In this document: positions 62,215 to 64,000 of the stretch, piece by piece | Position numbering within the stretch: position 1 is the first letter of the stretch | Layout of the letters: each line of letters opens with the position of its first letter | Origin: Psychrobacter glacincola | GTDB taxonomy: Bacteria; Pseudomonadota; Gammaproteobacteria; Pseudomonadales; Moraxellaceae | Assembly (NCBI RefSeq): GCF_904846215.1 | Contig: NZ_CAJGZK010000001.1 | Location: 124,001-188,000, forward strand | Direction of reading: 5' to 3' | Length of the DNA stretch: 64,000 nucleotides | Program-made: the position numbers and the translations under genes | The notes under the pieces: model-generated | Databases searched by the model: none | Told to the model about the DNA's origin: nothing | Seen by the model: only the letters and a program-made list of their open reading frames with translations

Positions 62215-64000
62215 TTAAAACTGTAATGCCAAACCAGTATGGCGCTCAGTCGGTGTCTGGATCGCCTTCTCAAAAGCATGTTTGGTACTATATATAGTCA
62301 CTTGGTTTTTAGCGCGGGTCACTGCGGTATAAATAAGCTCTTTGCTTAGCAATCTTGCATGACTATTATCAAAAGTAATCGCCACATGATCAAACTCAGA
62401 CCCTTGTGATTTATGAATGGTCATGGCATACGCTGTGGCAATGACTTCTTCATTTAGTAGATTGACAGCGATTCCTTGGGTTTTATTTTCAAAGAATACC
62501 TCAAGTCGGCTCCTATCATCACTTGTTTGCAAGCAAAAACCAATATCACCATTAAACAATCCAAGCTCATAGTTATTTTGCAGAACCATAATAGGACGAC
62601 CATGAAACCATGTGTTTTGACCTAACGGTAGCTTGAGCTCAGTAATATGCCACTGGGTCAAATAGTTATTAATGTAGTGATCACCCCACTCGCCATTATG
62701 ACCAGCAGTCAAAACTCTAAACTGGTTAAATGTCTGCATTAATGAAGTAATTGTACCCTTTACTGATTCTGGCATGGATTTTTCTATCGGATTTTTCAGA
62801 AGAATTGTTACTTTTGCCAAGTAGTTTGAGTAGTTTTTTGAGACTTTTGAAATTATTTTATTATTGCTTAGGCTATTTTTTATCTTGTCTTTTGAAAGAG
62901 TATTCATTGTTGCTTGAAATATATTTACATATTGAAAATTCAGTGCCTTATCCTGCCTTAGTAATTGCCAAATGGCTTGAGTATCTGCCTCTGCTTTGTT
63001 GATTTGATACGCAAGTTTACCAATACCAGAATCTGCGCTAAATCGGCGGCTTTCGGTTAGCTCCACATGTATAGGCTGCAGCCGCGCAATGCGGCACAAG
63101 TCAGCCAATACTGCCCCTGCATCTACCGCTGCCAACTGGTTCGCATCTCCTAACAATATGAGCCTTGCGCCTGGCTTTACCGCACTTACCAGATAATTTG
63201 CCAATTCAACCCCTAGCATAGAAGCCTCATCAACGATGATAATGTCTTCGCCGAGTGGATTATTGGCATCGTAACGAGGTTTGCCCGTTCGACCAATGCC
63301 TAATAAGCGATGAATCGTTTTGGCTTCTTGCAACTGAATGTCAATATCCGCAGCGTCTATAGCGGCTTGTAAAGACTCCTGCATTCGCTGGGCGGCCTTA
63401 CCCGTCGGTGCTGCTAGCGCTAAACTGGCACTGTCAGTACTAAATCTGACACTTTTATCTCCATCACCCCTACTCTCAACGGCTTGTTGCAGTGCAATAA
63501 CTAACTGAGCCACGGTATAAGTCTTACCTGTGCCTGGGCCACCAGTGATAATGCTAAATGCGCTATTGTTAGCCACGTCAATAGCCCTTATCTGATGCTC
63601 ATGAAGGTTTTCTGGTATTGCTATTGTCAAAGGTTTTATCTGCTGATTTAAAATAGTATTAATTTTCTTTGCTAAGTTAAACTCTGCTTGCCATGCGCGG
63701 TGTAACCAAAAAGTCAGGGATATTTTTGGATTTTTTTCTTTTTCGTTGTTGCTTGCTTGATAGACAATGGGTTGTTTAATTTTGCTTAGGCTATTTTTAT
63801 TTTCACTATTACTAGCCTCTGTATTAGCGTCATCAGCATTGACGTTAGCGAATAAAGCATGGTTATGGATTAACTCAATGAAAGCTGCGAATTCAGTATT
63901 TTTCAGTAACTGATAGAGCGCAGCAACCGTATCAAAACGCTTGACCAGTATCTCTTTTTCATGATTGCTAAGTGCCAGCTGCGCCCATATCTGAGCGCGC
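62215..64000 (-). CDS. recD: Exodeoxyribonuclease V alpha subunit (RecD), N-terminus outside window
   Basis: The frame stays open to the right edge; an internal TTG at 63630 is not the true start. The visible 595 codons cover a 125-residue N-terminal helical part and the SF1 helicase domains. Motifs are Walker A TGGPGTGKTYTVAQL, AAPTGKAAQRMQE, Walker B IIVDEASM, ILLGDANQL and, at the C-terminus, TAMTIHKSQGSEFDHV and YTAVTRAK. RecD is the 5'-3' helicase of RecBCD in DNA break repair. A Lys/Ser/Asn-rich stretch near 63700-63840 is a linker rather than a domain. Gene order with recB lies outside the window. Confidence 0.93.
   Translation of the reverse strand, partial: RAQIWAQLALSNHEKEILVKRFDTVAALYQLLKNTEFAAFIELIHNHALFANVNADDANTEASNSENKNSLSKIKQPIVYQASNNEKEKNPKISLTFWLHRAWQAEFNLAKKINTILNQQIKPLTIAIPENLHEHQIRAIDVANNSAFSIITGGPGTGKTYTVAQLVIALQQAVESRGDGDKSVRFSTDSASLALAAPTGKAAQRMQESLQAAIDAADIDIQLQEAKTIHRLLGIGRTGKPRYDANNPLGEDIIIVDEASMLGVELANYLVSAVKPGARLILLGDANQLAAVDAGAVLADLCRIARLQPIHVELTESRRFSADSGIGKLAYQINKAEADTQAIWQLLRQDKALNFQYVNIFQATMNTLSKDKIKNSLSNNKIISKVSKNYSNYLAKVTILLKNPIEKSMPESVKGTITSLMQTFNQFRVLTAGHNGEWGDHYINNYLTQWHITELKLPLGQNTWFHGRPIMVLQNNYELGLFNGDIGFCLQTSDDRSRLEVFFENKTQGIAVNLLNEEVIATAYAMTIHKSQGSEFDHVAITFDNSHARLLSKELIYTAVTRAKNQVTIYSTKHAFEKAIQTPTERHTGLALQF

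Overview
This window looks like chromosome from a Moraxellaceae gammaproteobacterium, most likely Psychrobacter. That is an inference from gene content, protein character and moderately AT-rich DNA; no rRNA or other marker gene is present. No tRNA, rRNA or CRISPR array was seen.

Region 1 (1 to about 11.5 kb) is an accessory island, visibly more AT-rich than the rest and full of broken insertion sequences. It opens inside a two-gene ATPase plus HNH nuclease module resembling the Septu (PtuA/PtuB) anti-phage system. Two nested IS3-family remnants follow. Next comes a three-gene minus-strand operon (4993-9796): a coiled-coil, tail-anchored protein made of four exact 44-residue repeats, then two dynamin-like GTPases. 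The GTPase pair resembles LeoA/LeoBC (Eleos). The repeat protein is not a component I know from that system, so this operon is the best candidate here for an undescribed system. IS5-family remnants in opposite orientation abut it on both sides, like a fossil composite transposon. A decayed tract of about 1 kb follows.

Region 2 (11.5-31.5 kb) begins with a small membrane protein, an old-yellow-enzyme reductase and a divergent LysR regulator. It then holds a nitrogen-acquisition block: cyanase behind a near-perfect sigma-54 promoter, and a long minus-strand cluster of nitrate/nitrite MFS transporter, PP2C-kinase fusion, FAD reductase, assimilatory nitrate reductase, SUMT (siroheme), formate/nitrite channel and a second PP2C-kinase fusion. 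NirB-NirD is divergent, with a second sigma-54-like site. Together these import nitrate, reduce it to ammonium and supply siroheme. A fossil of a second SUMT gene lies beside cyanase.

Region 3 (31.5-38 kb) holds a repeat-containing acidic protein, a PlsC-like acyltransferase, a DUF3817 membrane protein, a single-pass membrane protein, a LysR regulator and a divergent Nramp-family transporter.

Region 4 (38-51 kb) is the methylcitrate (propionate) block prpB-prpC-unknown-acnD-prpF, with prpD further on. It is interrupted by a ParE/ParD-like toxin-antitoxin pair, a DMT transporter, an ABC exporter and an ElaA-like acetyltransferase. A strong inverted repeat precedes prpB.

Region 5 (50.8-64 kb) holds an SDR, an NCS2 purine permease, a DUF2868/DUF3482 GTPase pair, an ArsA-type ATPase with a cory-CC-star protein and CstA, a conserved hypothetical, a hypoxanthine phosphoribosyltransferase and the 3' part of recD. 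Three copies of a roughly 138-bp imperfect palindrome (MITE-like) are scattered at 38.1, 51.8 and 62.1 kb.
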